This document shows positions 47,911-59,556 of a stretch of 64,000 nucleotides of DNA, one piece after another. Each line of letters opens with the position of its first letter. Within the stretch, counting starts at the first letter, position 1. This DNA comes from Oscheius onirici. Taxonomy: Eukaryota > Nematoda > Chromadorea > Rhabditida > Rhabditidae. A model generated the notes under the pieces. The model saw nothing but the letters and a program-made list of their open reading frames with translations, searched no databases and had not been told where the DNA came from. The position numbers were made by a program, and so were the translations under genes. The stretch covers positions 6,744,501 to 6,808,500 of the forward strand of contig OW051470.1 of assembly GCA_932521025.1 (NCBI GenBank), written 5' to 3'.

Positions 47911-48218
47911 ATCAGGACACAGTGCGCTTCCTTATGCTAGTTTTTTAGAGTCTTGTCTGTTTTACTCGTTTGTAGCATTTATAAATGTCCAAATTTACAA
48001 TAGCTTTCCGAAACTTTAGAATACTTGCAAGTTTGTAATAAGCAAAGATGTCTTCGGGTAATCAATGCCAGGCGCCAAGGCTCTTATCAGACCGTCATTA
48101 TCAAACCTCAACTCTCTTTGTCCACCGATACAATTGTCAAAACTTCCTCAGTTTTTACTGATACATAAGTAGCCTTGTTTTTTTGGAGGGGGGGAGACAT
48201 GTAGTTCCAATAAGCTCA
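47911..48218. other. Gap between two minus-strand orphan genes
   Basis: This stretch of 308 bp contains no supported feature. It must hold the 3' end of the orphan gene and the promoter or intercistronic region of the lysine-rich gene. Confidence 0.4.
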
Positions 48219-48834
48219 TTAGGTGTCTTGCTCTTTCTTTCTCACAATCAGACGTAGTTTATTTCGGTACCAATCTTCCTGGCCTTGGAACAGCTGTACT
48301 CTAAGTTCTGTCAACTGTGAATCATCAGTGGATACAGTTGTTTCAGCTTGATAAGAAGTAAAAGCGTTCCGTGGAACAGGTTCTCACGCAGTAGAAGTTT
48401 GACTTCCAGAAGATTCCTCGGAACTCTGATGTTGAAAGGGAGAAACTTTACTTTTTTTATAGTTTGTTTCAAAGCATATTGAGAGTTTTTATACCTTGTC
48501 TCTAAAGTTTTGAGCACATACAGGAAACAACTATGTGTTGTCTCTTTTCGTGTCTTTCGGACACTATCATTCTGGCATAACAGCTCAGTTTCCCTTTGTT
48601 GAGAATGAAAACGAACTATTTCCTCACAGGACCTTTTGATACCATGCTAATTTGTTAGTAGGAAAACAGCCGTGCTTGGTCCCTTTGTAGATAGTTATTT
48701 TCTGTTACCTACCGCGTAAACATCCTTGATAGAGCAACAGTTCGAAACAAACAACAGTTCAAGCCCAAGTTGAAGTACTTCTTATCATGCTCGTTTAAAT
48801 ATATAAACTTACACCAACAAACAAGATGATTCAT
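48219..48834 (-). CDS. Orphan small secreted protein, 157 aa
   Basis: This gene is easily missed because it is split into four small exons: 48834-48813, 48777-48713, 48646-48388 and 48346-48219. The exon lengths (22, 65, 259, 128) sum to 158 codons with consistent phases. Every intron (35, 66 and 41 bp) has GT..AG ends with good donors (GTAAGT, GTAGGT, GTGAGA). The ATG lies nine bases after CTCTCTACAG, a plausible trans-splice acceptor. The product begins with a hydrophobic, signal-peptide-like stretch (CWLLQLGLELLFVS), then has five cysteines in the next 55 residues (NCC, SCEE, LLCQ, HSCF). A basic helical region and a charged C-terminus (WYRNKLRLIVRKKEQDT) follow. I recognise no family. Confidence 0.58.
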
Positions 48835-49206
48835 CAGTAGGTTCTGTAGAGAGACGCAAACTATTTTAAGTCTCTTGCACTTGTTCGGTGTACTTGTTTG
48901 AACCAAATGGTTGTTCAAAGACTCTTTGTTAGTCTTTCCTCTGCAGCTTTTGGTCATCATTTGTCCCCATAAACCACCGTTTTATCAGTTGTTCTTGCAA
49001 GTATCTTGCCAGCCAATTCGACTCTTCTTCTCCCAACTCTTTCCCGTGGATTGTATGCTCTCAAGGAGGACTGTTATCAGTCAGCCATAAAGGGTGTGTC
49101 GACGAGCCTCTGCCCCGAATTCCATTGATTTCAAAACACTTCTCTCCGTGACCCGTTGCTCATATTCCCACCAGTTCAGATCGAGAGCGTCGATGATCAA
49201 TTGAAA
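48835..49206. other. Divergent region, orphan gene / WH2 gene
   Basis: This stretch of 372 bp lies between divergent starts. Nothing beyond presumed promoters is visible. Confidence 0.4.
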
Positions 49207-52200
49207 ATGCCGAAGGAGAAGAAGAAAGGACTCTTTTCGCTCTTTCGAAAGGTCTGTTTTCCATTTATCCGGATCAAAATCCAATTCCAGAAAGTGCCAA
49301 AAGAACAGCCGATGGCGGTGGTTTCTCCTCCGAACAGGTGAGAGATATTCCAGTCAAAAAAGAGGAACCAAACCTGTCCTTCCTCCTATCCGCAATCTCC
49401 TCATGCTAATTCTGGACAGCTGTACGTGTGACTGTCGTCCTCTTTTGTCTTCGGATTGAATTTCCTCCGCTCTCCAGAGAATAATTGTTCTCCGCCCCAC
49501 TAAGACAGTCCTAATTGACTCCCGAACTCACCTCACTTTACACCGAAATTTTCCTCTCTATCGATCTAATTGACTCATCCTCCCTGACAATTGATGCTTG
49601 TCATTGGAATTTCGATGACCAACATTCTCTACCACTGGAAAATGATGGCTTCGGCATCAAAAGTAACATTATTTGTAACCATCAAATACTCAGCAACTAC
49701 CGATTCAATATTTGAGTCAGTTTCCTTCAAAAATGGTTGTATCTCTCCCAAAGAAACCACTTTTTTCCCTGGTCGAAACAAGCTTTCATCCACCCAGACA
49801 GCTCTTCTTTTTTCTCCTTCGCGCTCTAGAGATGGTTTCTCTGCCTTTCTCTGATTTCAGGACATTTCCCTGAGTCTGTTTGAGCCGCCGTCATTTCTTA
49901 TAAGGGAAACGCAAACACGCTGCTTGTCAGAGCGCCGATCGCCGCCATTGATTCCGTTCTCATAGCTCGGGGGCGACTTTCGGCGCAGCCTGATCCTTTT
50001 TTTATTTCAAAGTTTCCAGTTACGTCGACATCAACGATTTGATCCCGTCTACGGAGTTTAGCTATCAAAAGCCGATTGAGGCAACAGTCAAGTCTGTGGT
50101 TCTTACAGTAGAAAAGGAAGAAGAAACAACTCCAGATCCAGTGGTCCCAGAGAAACCAAGGGAAGTAAAAGAGTTGAAAGTGGAGAGACCGAAAAAGAAG
50201 GCCCGGGCTGCTCCTCCGCCTCCCAGAGAACGAGGTGAGCGACAGTTTCTCTTTCCGACTATTGTGCCTGTTTGTCACCCAAATTGGTTGCTCATTGTTT
50301 GAACTTCCCGCGTTTCCTGAAGGGGCGAACACACACAATTATAGCCTGTGAGAGACTGAGTAATTTCAGCTGTGGACGTTGGAGGAGAAGTACCAAAGAA
50401 GCCGCCTCGCGATCTGAACATTCTGTCGGTGGAGGAGAAGAAGGCTATCATTCGGAAACAGCTGAGCGAGGATCAGGAACAGGAGGTAAGTCAACAGAAC
50501 ACTTTCTCTGATAAGAAGACTCTTTGTGATGTTCTCTTTGCAGATAGCGAGTAGTCGGAAGAGCTCGGAATCGTCTGGTAGTCGAGTGGTCGAGACAAAT
50601 GTCCTTCACTACTCCCCTCAGACACAGAACCGTCCTTCTGGTTCCAGTCCCATTCCCGTGTCCGAGGCTCCTCCGGTCGAGAGACAGTCGAATATTATTT
50701 TGAATGGGACGGCAAGAATCAAGACGATACCCGTGACACAGTACGACGGCAGACCAAAACAAGCAGCTCCCCCTCCTCCTCTGGTTCTACAAGAACGAGG
50801 TAGCTCCAATTGAGAAAAAGAACAAAAAAAGTTTTTTTAGTGATGACAGCTGCTGTCCCGCCTCCAATAGCCGAAGTCGCGTCACCGACGACAGCTTATC
50901 ACAAGAAGCAAATGTCTCTGGATTCGGCTATGTCGGCCCGAACTCCGAAACTGGATGCTCCACCGAAAGCTCTTTATCGATCCCCCGTCTCGACTATTTC
51001 TGGTCAACACGTTCAGAAGAGTAAAGAGGTATAGGTGTCTTCAGTCTAATCAATGTATTCCCAGGAGGAGATTCTTCAGCGCCGTTATGAGGACATCAAG
51101 AGAAAGTTTGACCTTTGGCAAGCCTTGAAATCGGATGAGAGACAGGCGAAAGAGGCCAAAAAACTCCATATGGAGCTTATTCGAGACCATGACTCTCTGA
51201 TGGCGATTGTTAATCAATCGAATGGGGAACAGGATGTGCCGTCGCCTGGTCAAACACAGAGAAAAAGACCTTCTATTGCTCCTGACACCTATACTCCGAG
51301 GTTTGAATCGAAGTATGCTGCTAGTGATGCGTGTTTCAGACTACCTGTAACAAATGGTCTTCGTTTCCCGTTGTCTATTACCGCAACTCATTCGAGCAAC
51401 TCTCTGGGATCATCCAATTCTTCTTCTCCCGGAACGTCGAGGTAACTTTATCAGACTGTCTTGACTCCGTAAAATCTTGTTGGTGGTGAGCCGTAATTAT
51501 AAGTCGGTGTTAGAACTTTCGCCTCAAAACTTCTCTCCACGACTATATGTCTCTTGATAGCTAGTTTCCGGCTTCACACAATCAGAGAGCTTTCTTACAT
51601 GTTTCAAGAGAAAACGAAGAGACCTACATTTTAACTTATTTTATCTTTTCCCTACGGCTGACTAGAAAACGTAAGATGACTTTTCAGATCGGTAACTCCA
51701 AAGAACGCAGTGTCCTCGTCTCCTTCCGTCTCACCCTCAGCCTCAGTTGACAGTTCGGATTCGGGTGTGGTTAGGAACACTCATCGTTCAGACTATGGTA
51801 AGGGCCTCTTTCTTATCTGTTGAATGTTGTCTCTTTCAGCCACTCCAAGGGTTGAAATGAAGAAGAGTCAGTCTATTGACGAGAATTCTAACCATCTAAA
51901 GAGAATATCCAAACCGAGGGATTCGCTCGAGATACAGAAACAGCATGCTATCAATCGGATCAATGATGTGAGTCATCTTTGCTGATTCTGACATCATTGG
52001 TTATTTTAGGAAGTGCGAGCACAGAGAGTGAAAGAACAAGAGTTGAAGAGATTCAGTCAACCGGCTCTGATGCATATCGAAGTGGGCGAGAAGACCGTGT
52101 CCAATGCCTATATTTCCGAGTCGGTCAAGACCCAATCCAAACTTCCTCCAAAGGAGCCAGAGCCTCTAAAGTCCGTTCAAAGTCCGAAACAATCGAGTGG

Positions 52201-53305
52201 AGTTAGTCGCGTCATTGTCAACGCAAGCCCAGTACCAACTCCTGTCCCGAAACAATCACTTGCACCCAAACCGATACCGGGCGCAGGAAAGACAGTTGTG
52301 GCGATGAACAAGCCACAAGAGAAAATCTATGCGACTCCGAAGCCTGTTGCGGTCAGAAGGCCTCTAGAGTCGCCAAAGACTCCGCCTCTGCCTGCCACTC
52401 CTCATCCCAAACTGCCCTATATGAGCAGAACAATGAGCGCGGATGAGGTCATCTACAAGGTGTCGAAGAAGGAAGAGAACAACAACAATGTGGCCAAACT
52501 GTCGCCTGTGAAAGGGACAAAACCGGCGAGATCTCCGACTAGCGATAAGAAGAGAAGACATGTCACGAAGGAGAGTAAACCTGTGGAGAAACCACAAGAG
52601 GTGACAAGTGCCATCAAGACGACTATCCGAGAGACGTCGAGAGTGGAGTCGACCATTAGGGAAACTTCTAGAGTTGTGTCAAACGTTCGTGAGACGTCGA
52701 GAGTTGAAGCTGAGGTGAAGACGGTCAGTAAGGATGTAACGGATGACAAGGGAACAGTCTCGAGGAACATTGCCAATACTCTGGCCAAACACAATACTCA
52801 TTCTCGACCAGCTTTGGATCTTTCCCTGATGTTGGAACAGACCACTTTGAGAAAGGTCGAGCCCCCAGTGGAAAGACACGGAATTGCTATGGGTCGAGTA
52901 GTCGATCCGGGTCCTGTTCAACCGTCTACTTCTTCAGCCCCCACAGTCACTTACATTCCACCTCCTCCGCCTCCAATGATGATGACTGTTCCTCCACCTC
53001 CTCCACCGCCGGCAGATCTCATGAGATCACCAATGTAAACTCAGTCTTTTGTTCTGTACTTAATCCAATCTTTCAGATACCAAGTGCCGTCTCCCATTGT
53101 CCGTCCTTCGTCCATACCTATGGCTCCACCGGCACCACCTCCATTGGTCACCAGTAGTCAGCTGACTGATCAGAAACAGAGATTGAGGACGCCGATCATA
53201 CAAATGAAAAGTTCTTCTTCGCCTCTAGATCTAAGAGATTCACTAATGGCGGAAATTAGAAACGCGGCCGGCGGGACAGGACTACGCAAAGTGAACAGAA
53301 ACTGA
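49207..53305 (+). CDS. Proline-rich WH2-domain protein
   Basis: This is a long, mostly disordered protein likely to act on actin. It starts MPKEKKKGLFSLFRK. An intron of about 680 bp follows the second exon. The body is rich in Pro, Ser and Lys (ARAAPPPPRER, PPKALYRSP) with short helical charged blocks (ILQRRYEDIKRKFDLWQALK, AIIRKQLSEDQEQE). Three tandem copies of a ten-residue unit (IRETSRVEST type) lie at 52625-52714. A strong polyproline region follows (YIPPPPPPMMMTVPPPPPPP). The C-terminus is a WH2-like actin-monomer-binding motif: RDSLMAEIRNAAGGTGLRKV. A proline-rich region before a terminal WH2 is typical of actin nucleation-promoting or monomer-delivering proteins. I cannot name the orthologue. 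Confidence 0.75.
52625..52714 (+). repeat. Three tandem 30-bp coding repeats
   Basis: Three consecutive ten-codon units encode IRETSRVEST, IRETSRVVSN and VRETSRVEAE. They lie within the disordered part of the WH2 protein. Confidence 0.85.
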
Positions 53306-53355
53306 AGACGGATGTGTATTGTATTTTGTTTGTGATAACTGTAGAATGAAGTCTT

Positions 53356-55200
53356 TTATTCTCGTTCCTCGATTTCTGCTCCCAACTGGTCTGTGATCGC
53401 TTCGAGAATCTTTGACGATCGAGTCACTAGGTCCTGTAATAAATGGTAAAGAAGAGAAGAGGGTAGACTCACCGTGTCGCCTCTCTTCTTGGCCAAGCCG
53501 GCGAAAGACTCTATTGTTTTCTTGGCAACGTCGTACTTTTTCTGGCGGTACTCGAAGACGGCGTAGTTCAGATACTAGAAGTTTATGTCAGTCTGGTTGG
53601 AAAATTGGAGAACTATAAAACTGCCAAACATCTGAGGTTTACGAGGAATAGGATGTCTAGAGAAAACATAATATCTCGCTTACGGTCTCCATGGGCTTAC
53701 AGTACAGTAAAAATCGTTTAGTTCCCATTGACTTACAGTACTCAGTCCGGCATTCAGTTCGAGAGCTCTTTGATAAGCTTTCCGAGCATTTGCCGGATCT
53801 TTCATAAGCGACAAAGTCATTCCCATTGCCCCAAGAATCCTTGGGTCGTCCTTCTTCAGCGTGGCAGCTGCGCGGAGAAAGTGCAGAGCTGAACAGTTCA
53901 GTCCCATGGCCAGATGACACAGTCCCAGGTTGAACTTGGCTCTGAATCAGTTGTTTCAAAGAATTTCAAAGAAGTTACTCATGACTGAGGGGCTTGATGA
54001 AGGCAGCTCGTTTGAGAAGAGAATGAGCAGCTGCCAGTTTTCCTCGAGAAAGATAGGCCAGTCCGAGATTGTTCCACAGCTCACCAGAGTAATCGCAGTT
54101 CTGTACTGCCGTTCTGATTTCTTCTTTTTTCAGTTTTCTCAATTTCCTTACCGATACTTGGCCAAAGCAACGTCAGAATCACCGTGCTTCTGGATAATAG
54201 AAGCAGCTCCAAGTAGACTCTGAATCAGACATGTTTGTCGCGTTCTGTCTCAACAAAGAACCTTGGTATGATTTGGTTCATACGTCAGAGCATTGCCGAA
54301 AATAGAAAAGGCTTCGCCTTCCTTCCCGATCTTCAAGTAGGCAGTGCCCAATTTGGTCAAAACATCCAGGTTTTCTGGTTCTCGTTCACAAGCAACCCGC
54401 AGAAGTTCCACTGCCTTGGAATCATCTCCTAGTTTGATATATAGATCGGCCAAAAAGACGAGAAGATTGGCATTTTCCTTGACTACAGGGGCTTGGAGGA
54501 GAATATCTCGAGCCTTCTCGGCTGTATTGAACAGGTCTGTCCGAACGTAGAAAAGAGACTTGGCCAGCCAAAAGAAGGCTCTCTGGAAGAATGAATGACA
54601 ATTAAAAGCGAAAGAACACACAGCGTCTTTCTGATTGAGAGTGATCGCCTTTTCGCAGAAGGCGATAGCCTCATGGTGGTTGCCCATCAGGAAACGGCAT
54701 CTTCCCAACTCCGTAAGATATCTAAACTTTTTGAGTTGAAAAAGAACAAGACTTACTTTGGATCTTTGCTGACTTTATGAGCCTCAGTGAACCAGCCAAT
54801 CGCATCTTCGAGATTTCCCTCGTGTCTATCCAGCACTCCTCTCATGAACATGGCAAATTCTGCTCTCTTCCCGAACATTGCCAGTTGTTCCTGTGTTTTC
54901 CAACTGTTTTGCTTTTATGAACAAACCAACTCCGATGAGCGACTTGCATGCGTAAAAGTCTTCATGGACATAGGTATCGTAGATCATTGCATTGTAAGAG
55001 TCGACATTGTGGACAATTGGAGCGACTTTCGGTCTACTCACAGCACTTTCTGGCTTGTCCAATAGTTTCTGGAGAGAATTTGTTATTTTGCTATCTGAAC
55101 TCACCGGAATCTCTGGTTCCTGCTCTTCTTCTTCCTTTTCCGTCGGCCCACTTTCTTCTTCCTCATTTACAAGGTTCATATGGGCTTCAGTTTCAGTCAT
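53356..55200 (-). CDS. bbs-4: BBS4, BBSome subunit
   Basis: This is a TPR-repeat subunit of the BBSome, which traffics membrane proteins in cilia. It starts MTETEAHMNLVNEEEESGP. The repeats read HEAIAFCEKAITLNQKDAV, then ANLLVFLADLYIKLGDDSKA and its continuation, then VLTKLGTAYLKIGKEGEAF. Later ones are LWNNLGLAYLSRGKLAAAH, EAKFNLGLCHLAMGLNCSA and RKAYQRALELNAGLS. The block FGNALTYEPNHTK corresponds to the highly conserved BBS4 motif GNALTYDPxNYK. An exact X-box lies 30 bp upstream of the ATG. The last long intron, near 53600-53750, holds a locally duplicated donor region. Confidence 0.9.
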
Positions 55201-55786
55201 TTCTTGAGATGTGAAGAGTTGACGAACATTGTCGCTATGACAACCGACGCCATTGTTTTATTTCTGGCTTCCGTGTACTTTGGCAATCTTTCCACCCTAT
55301 TTACTTTCTTAGTCTCTATTTAATCCACAAACATCTAAAAATTTGAGTCGTTTTCAGTCGGTATTTTAGAGAATTTTGTTTCCATAAACTTTTTTTTCTG
55401 GCAGCTGTCAGTCTTGAAACGAATGCCGTTGGCGCGCGATTTTCCAATTCTCCATATGACGAGAAGGGTCCGGTTCCCCCCCCCCCCCCCCGGCAATTGT
55501 TTGCTTATTGCTCATCGTCATTTCCCTACCTATTTTACGTCTATTTCGACGAAGTTCATTCAAGAAACAGTAGCAAAGATTCTCTCTCCCTGCCGAGATC
55601 CATTTTGCAGAAAGATCCGTGAAATTGATCGTATGGATGCATGTTTACACTATACCCCGATGACTGTTTCACAAACTTTTGTTCAACTTTTTATCGAACG
55701 TTATTCACGAATCTTGCTCTTGCCAAATGACGGCTTTTTCAAATTCTGTTTCAGCTCCAGGAGTAGCTCCAGGAGACAGCGTGCCA
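55201..55786. other. Divergent region bbs-4 / hipr-1
   Basis: This bidirectional promoter region of 586 bp holds the X-box at 55231-55244 and an uninterrupted run of 16 C residues at 55476-55491. I see no exon in it. Confidence 0.6.
55231..55244 (-). promoter_or_regulatory. RFX/DAF-19 X-box of bbs-4
   Basis: On the minus strand the sequence reads GTTGTCATAGCGAC. It fits every position of the X-box consensus RYYNYYWTRRNRAC. It sits 30 bp upstream of the bbs-4 start codon. X-boxes bound by the RFX factor DAF-19 control ciliary genes including the bbs genes in C. elegans. Confidence 0.85.
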
Positions 55787-58700
55787 ATGTCCCGTATCGG
55801 GGTGGATAGGGAGACGTTCGTCAAAGGACAGGTTTGTTTTTGTTACTTTAAAATATAGAAAAATTCATTTTCAGCTGGAGGCTGTCCATAAAGCTCTGAC
55901 CAAGTATGAAATGCCACTAAAGCCAAAACACGCCAGAAGACTCATCGTCGGAACACATCAAGAACGGTATTTTCGTTTCATGCATCTTCGCATTGCTTTT
56001 CAGATCGTCTGGAGTCTTCTGGAATGCTGTGAACCGCGTTCAACTTGAGAAGAATCCCGTCCTCACATGGAAGTTTTGTCATTTACTCCACAAACTTCTT
56101 CGAGATGGTCATCGAAAAGTGCCTGAAGAATCTCACAGGTTTGTCTTTTTTAACATTGAATTAAACCTTGAGTTCAGATTTATCAGCAGAATTAGACAAC
56201 TCGGACAGTTTTGGAAGCATCTGAACACGTCTGGCTATGGCATCTGTAATGAGACTTATACAAAGCTTCTAGCCGACAGATTAGAATTCCATCGAAGGGT
56301 TAGTTCTGCTCGACACTTTCACAAAAAAAGTTTACAGTATCCGGTCATGCCAGGGAATCTAAACCTCAGCGAGTCTCAAATCAAAACACTGGAGACTGAT
56401 CTCGACAACGCTTTCGAGATGACCATTTCCATGCTCGATGAAATGGATAACTTACTTATGCTGCAGCAGAAATGTTCGTTTTTCATACTGGCTGCTTAAA
56501 AAATAGTTCCAGCCTTCGACACGATGGAATGTCTTGCTCTTAATTCTTTAACACCACAAGGACAATGTCTATTAGCCCCGCTCATCATTGTCATTCTCGA
56601 TACTAGCAAATTTTACGATCATCTTGTGAAAATGATTTTCAAACTTCACAGCCAAGTCCCGCCTGATGCCCTCGAAGGGCATAGAACAAGATTCCGGGTC
56701 TGTTCTTTTCTCAAAGTTTTTATACATGGAACTTTAGGAGATATTCAAAAAAATGAAGAGCTTTTACGAAAGATGCAGCATTTTACAGTACTTTAAATAC
56801 CTCGTCTCGATTCCAACTCTTCCATCTGTTCGTTTTCTTTCCCTTTTTTTCGATATTTCAAACTTTAGGCTCCTCCAAACTTCCTGCAAGCGACCGATTT
56901 GGAAAGTTATCGTCCTCCACAGGCCTATCTTCACGAGGAAGGAAACGATGACGCACAGTCCGTCGCCGAGGATACTCTTCTGAATTTGGTGGATATGGAA
57001 GAGGAAACCACTCAGCAGCATTCGCCAGTTGTTCAAGTCGATCAGAGGTTTGAATTTTTTAAAGATTGCTAATTCAATCTTGTAGAGACGAAACGATCAC
57101 TGTTTTACAAAGAAGTCTTGAAGACGAACGATTTGCCAAGGAGAGACTCATTCAAGAGGCGAGAAGTCGAATTGAACAGTACGAGAACCGATTAGCCCAA
57201 ATGCAAGGAGAATATGAACATGCGAAGAGAGAAGCCGACGAATTTAGGGAGGAGAAAGAACGCCTGTCCAGTCAGTTTCTCCTTCTAAAAGTCGTAAGCA
57301 GTCTATTTCAGGACAACTGGCCTCACGTGATGCTCTTCGAGCAGAAAGTGATGACACACGTGTAAAAGAAGCCAATGAACGAGCCCGTATTGCTGATGAG
57401 AAATTCAATAAAATCAAAGGAGTCTACGAGACATTCCGTACTGAACACGTCAATGTAAATTTGACTTCTCTTTGTTTTCGAACAAAACATTTAGGCGTTG
57501 ACCAAACTCGGCGATCTGCAGAAGCAGCTAGATGCCAGTAACAAGACTAAACTGGACAAAGACGAAGAGATTACGATGTTAAAGCGCCAGATCGAAGAAA
57601 CCGAAAAAGAGAAGGCTCTGTTGACGTCGAAATCAGCTGGAGAATCTGCCGCAGTTGACGAATTGCGAACACAGCTGGCCAAGGCCGATATAGAGATGGA
57701 GGAGCTCCGAAAGAAAATCGAACATCTGAATGCGACGCACAAAGCAGAACTCGTTCAGTCTTCGGACCGTTTTGTCGACGAGAAGGCGGCCGTTGAGAGA
57801 CGTTTCAATGGTAGGTTTTTTCTGACAAAAATTTAACTTGTTGTTTCAGAAAACGTAAAAGAAAGTATTCGGGTCATGTTTGACAGATGTGAAGAGGAAC
57901 TTCCCAACGCTACTTCCATCTCTTATCCTCCTCGTCAGTTTCGGTGTTTTTTTTTTAGCACAGAAAGTTTTTAGACCTTGCTCAAGCAGCGCTGGCTGCT
58001 CTGCTTGTTCTGACTGAAAGACCTCTTACCGAACCGAAGGAAATCATCACAACTGCCCATTTTCTGCCTTCTGCTCTTCTCGCGTCAGCATCAGCTGCCT
58101 ACACTTCTTCCATTCAACATTATGACGGTAAAACTCTTTATTTATTTTCAATTTAGTGATTCTAGCTGTGAATGAGCAGTGTAAATCGATATTGACTATA
58201 GCCAAGAATGCTTTCGAACAACTTCCGGTCTCCAACAGTAATCTTCATAGCGAGCTGGACAAGTTAAACGGGCTGATTGCCGCTCTGCCGGTCAATTCGG
58301 ACGTGGACAAGGAGGCTGTCGGCAATGAAGTCGAGCTGGAGATGAGAAGAATGGACGAGGCCATCCGTCAGGCCGTGGAGCAGATTGAAGCCATTCAACG
58401 AAAAGCCCGCGAGAACAGCGACGGTGTGCGTCTGGAGGTCAACGAGGCCATTCTAGCCACGTGCCAGTTGCTGATGAATGCCATCATGCGTCTCGTAGCC
58501 AGTTCTCGTGAACTCCAGACCGAGATTGTTGCCGCCGGACGTGGTGGAACCTCGCCAGCCGATTTCTACAAAAAGAATCATCAATGGACCGAGGGACTTC
58601 TTTCTGCCGCCAAGGCTGTTGGAGTAGCTGCCAGAGTCCTTGTCTCGTCAGCAGATGGGGTAGTCACCGGCCAAGGTATGACTTTCTTTTCATGCGTACA

Positions 58701-59192
58701 GTCGTTCTTTGTAGGAAAATTCGAGATGCTCATTGTCGCTGCCCAGGAGATTGCAGCCTCGACAGCTCAACTCTTCGTCTCGAGCAGAGTCAAAGCGGAC
58801 AAGGACTCGAAAAAGTTCTCTGAACTTTCAGTTGCCTCGCGGGAAGTCAATCAGTGTACAGCTCAGGTTGTTGCTTCTGTCAAGAGCGGACAGACGACTC
58901 TCAACGAGAAAGGTGATAGTTTTTTTTTCATTTGGAGACTAAAAAAACATTCAGACGTTCTCGACTTTTCACATCTTACTCTACACGACGCTAAGAAAGA
59001 GGAAATGGAATCACAAGTCCGTATGCTCGAGCTGGAACAGGCGTTGAATGTGGAACGAGCTCGTCTTCGTGAACTTCGCAAACAGCACTACCACATGGCG
59101 CAGCTTGTTGCCAACAAAAATGTTCGTTTTGCATTGTTTCCAAAATGATTCATTTTTTTCAGGACGACAATTCGTTCGAGTTTCTCGGTTGA
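55787..59192 (+). CDS. hipr-1: Huntingtin-interacting protein 1 related (HIP1/HIP1R/Sla2)
   Basis: This is a clathrin and actin adaptor of endocytosis. The N-terminal ANTH domain includes LKPKHARRLIVGTHQE, GVFWNAVNRV, LTWKFCHLLHKLLRDGH and LEFHRRYPVMPGNL, which binds phosphoinositides. A long central coiled coil follows (LQRSLEDERFAKERLIQEA, LQKQLDASNKTKLDKDEEI, EELRKKIEHLNATHKAEL). The C-terminal talin-like I/LWEQ actin-binding module includes RQAVEQIEAIQRKARENSDG, ATCQLLMNAIMRLVASSREL, NHQWTEGLLSAAKAVGVAAR and KFEMLIVAAQEIAASTAQLF. The ATG at 55787 (MSRIGVDRETF) is the first in frame before the ANTH domain. The final exon is only 30 bp and ends SFEFLG. Confidence 0.93.
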
Positions 59193-59556
59193 AGTTCATA
59201 CAATAGCCTTGCTATCTCTCCCTTGAAACCTCTTATCAGATTTGCTAACATTGCAGTCTCTTCTTTCTGCCTCGTAAATTTTATCTCTCCTACCCGTGAA
59301 TCTGACCCCCGTTTATGTGTAAAAAATCTCATTTAACCCCAGACCTAACAATTGTAAATTGTACATTTTGTAGATTAGCAGTTTTATCACTTTTCACACC
59401 CACAGCTATCATTGTGCAATCTTCCCGTGACTGCTTGTGATTCTTTTATATAAGTTATTTTTTCTTCACTTACGTTTTACTTTTTGTTGCGTTTCGACGC
59501 TCGTTACCTATATTTTATTTGTTTGTTTTGGTACAAATCAGATCTTTACAGACGAA
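59193..59556. other. hipr-1 / PIP4P intergenic region
   Basis: This stretch of 364 bp lies between same-strand genes and is AT-rich. I see nothing beyond UTR and promoter sequence. Confidence 0.4.
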
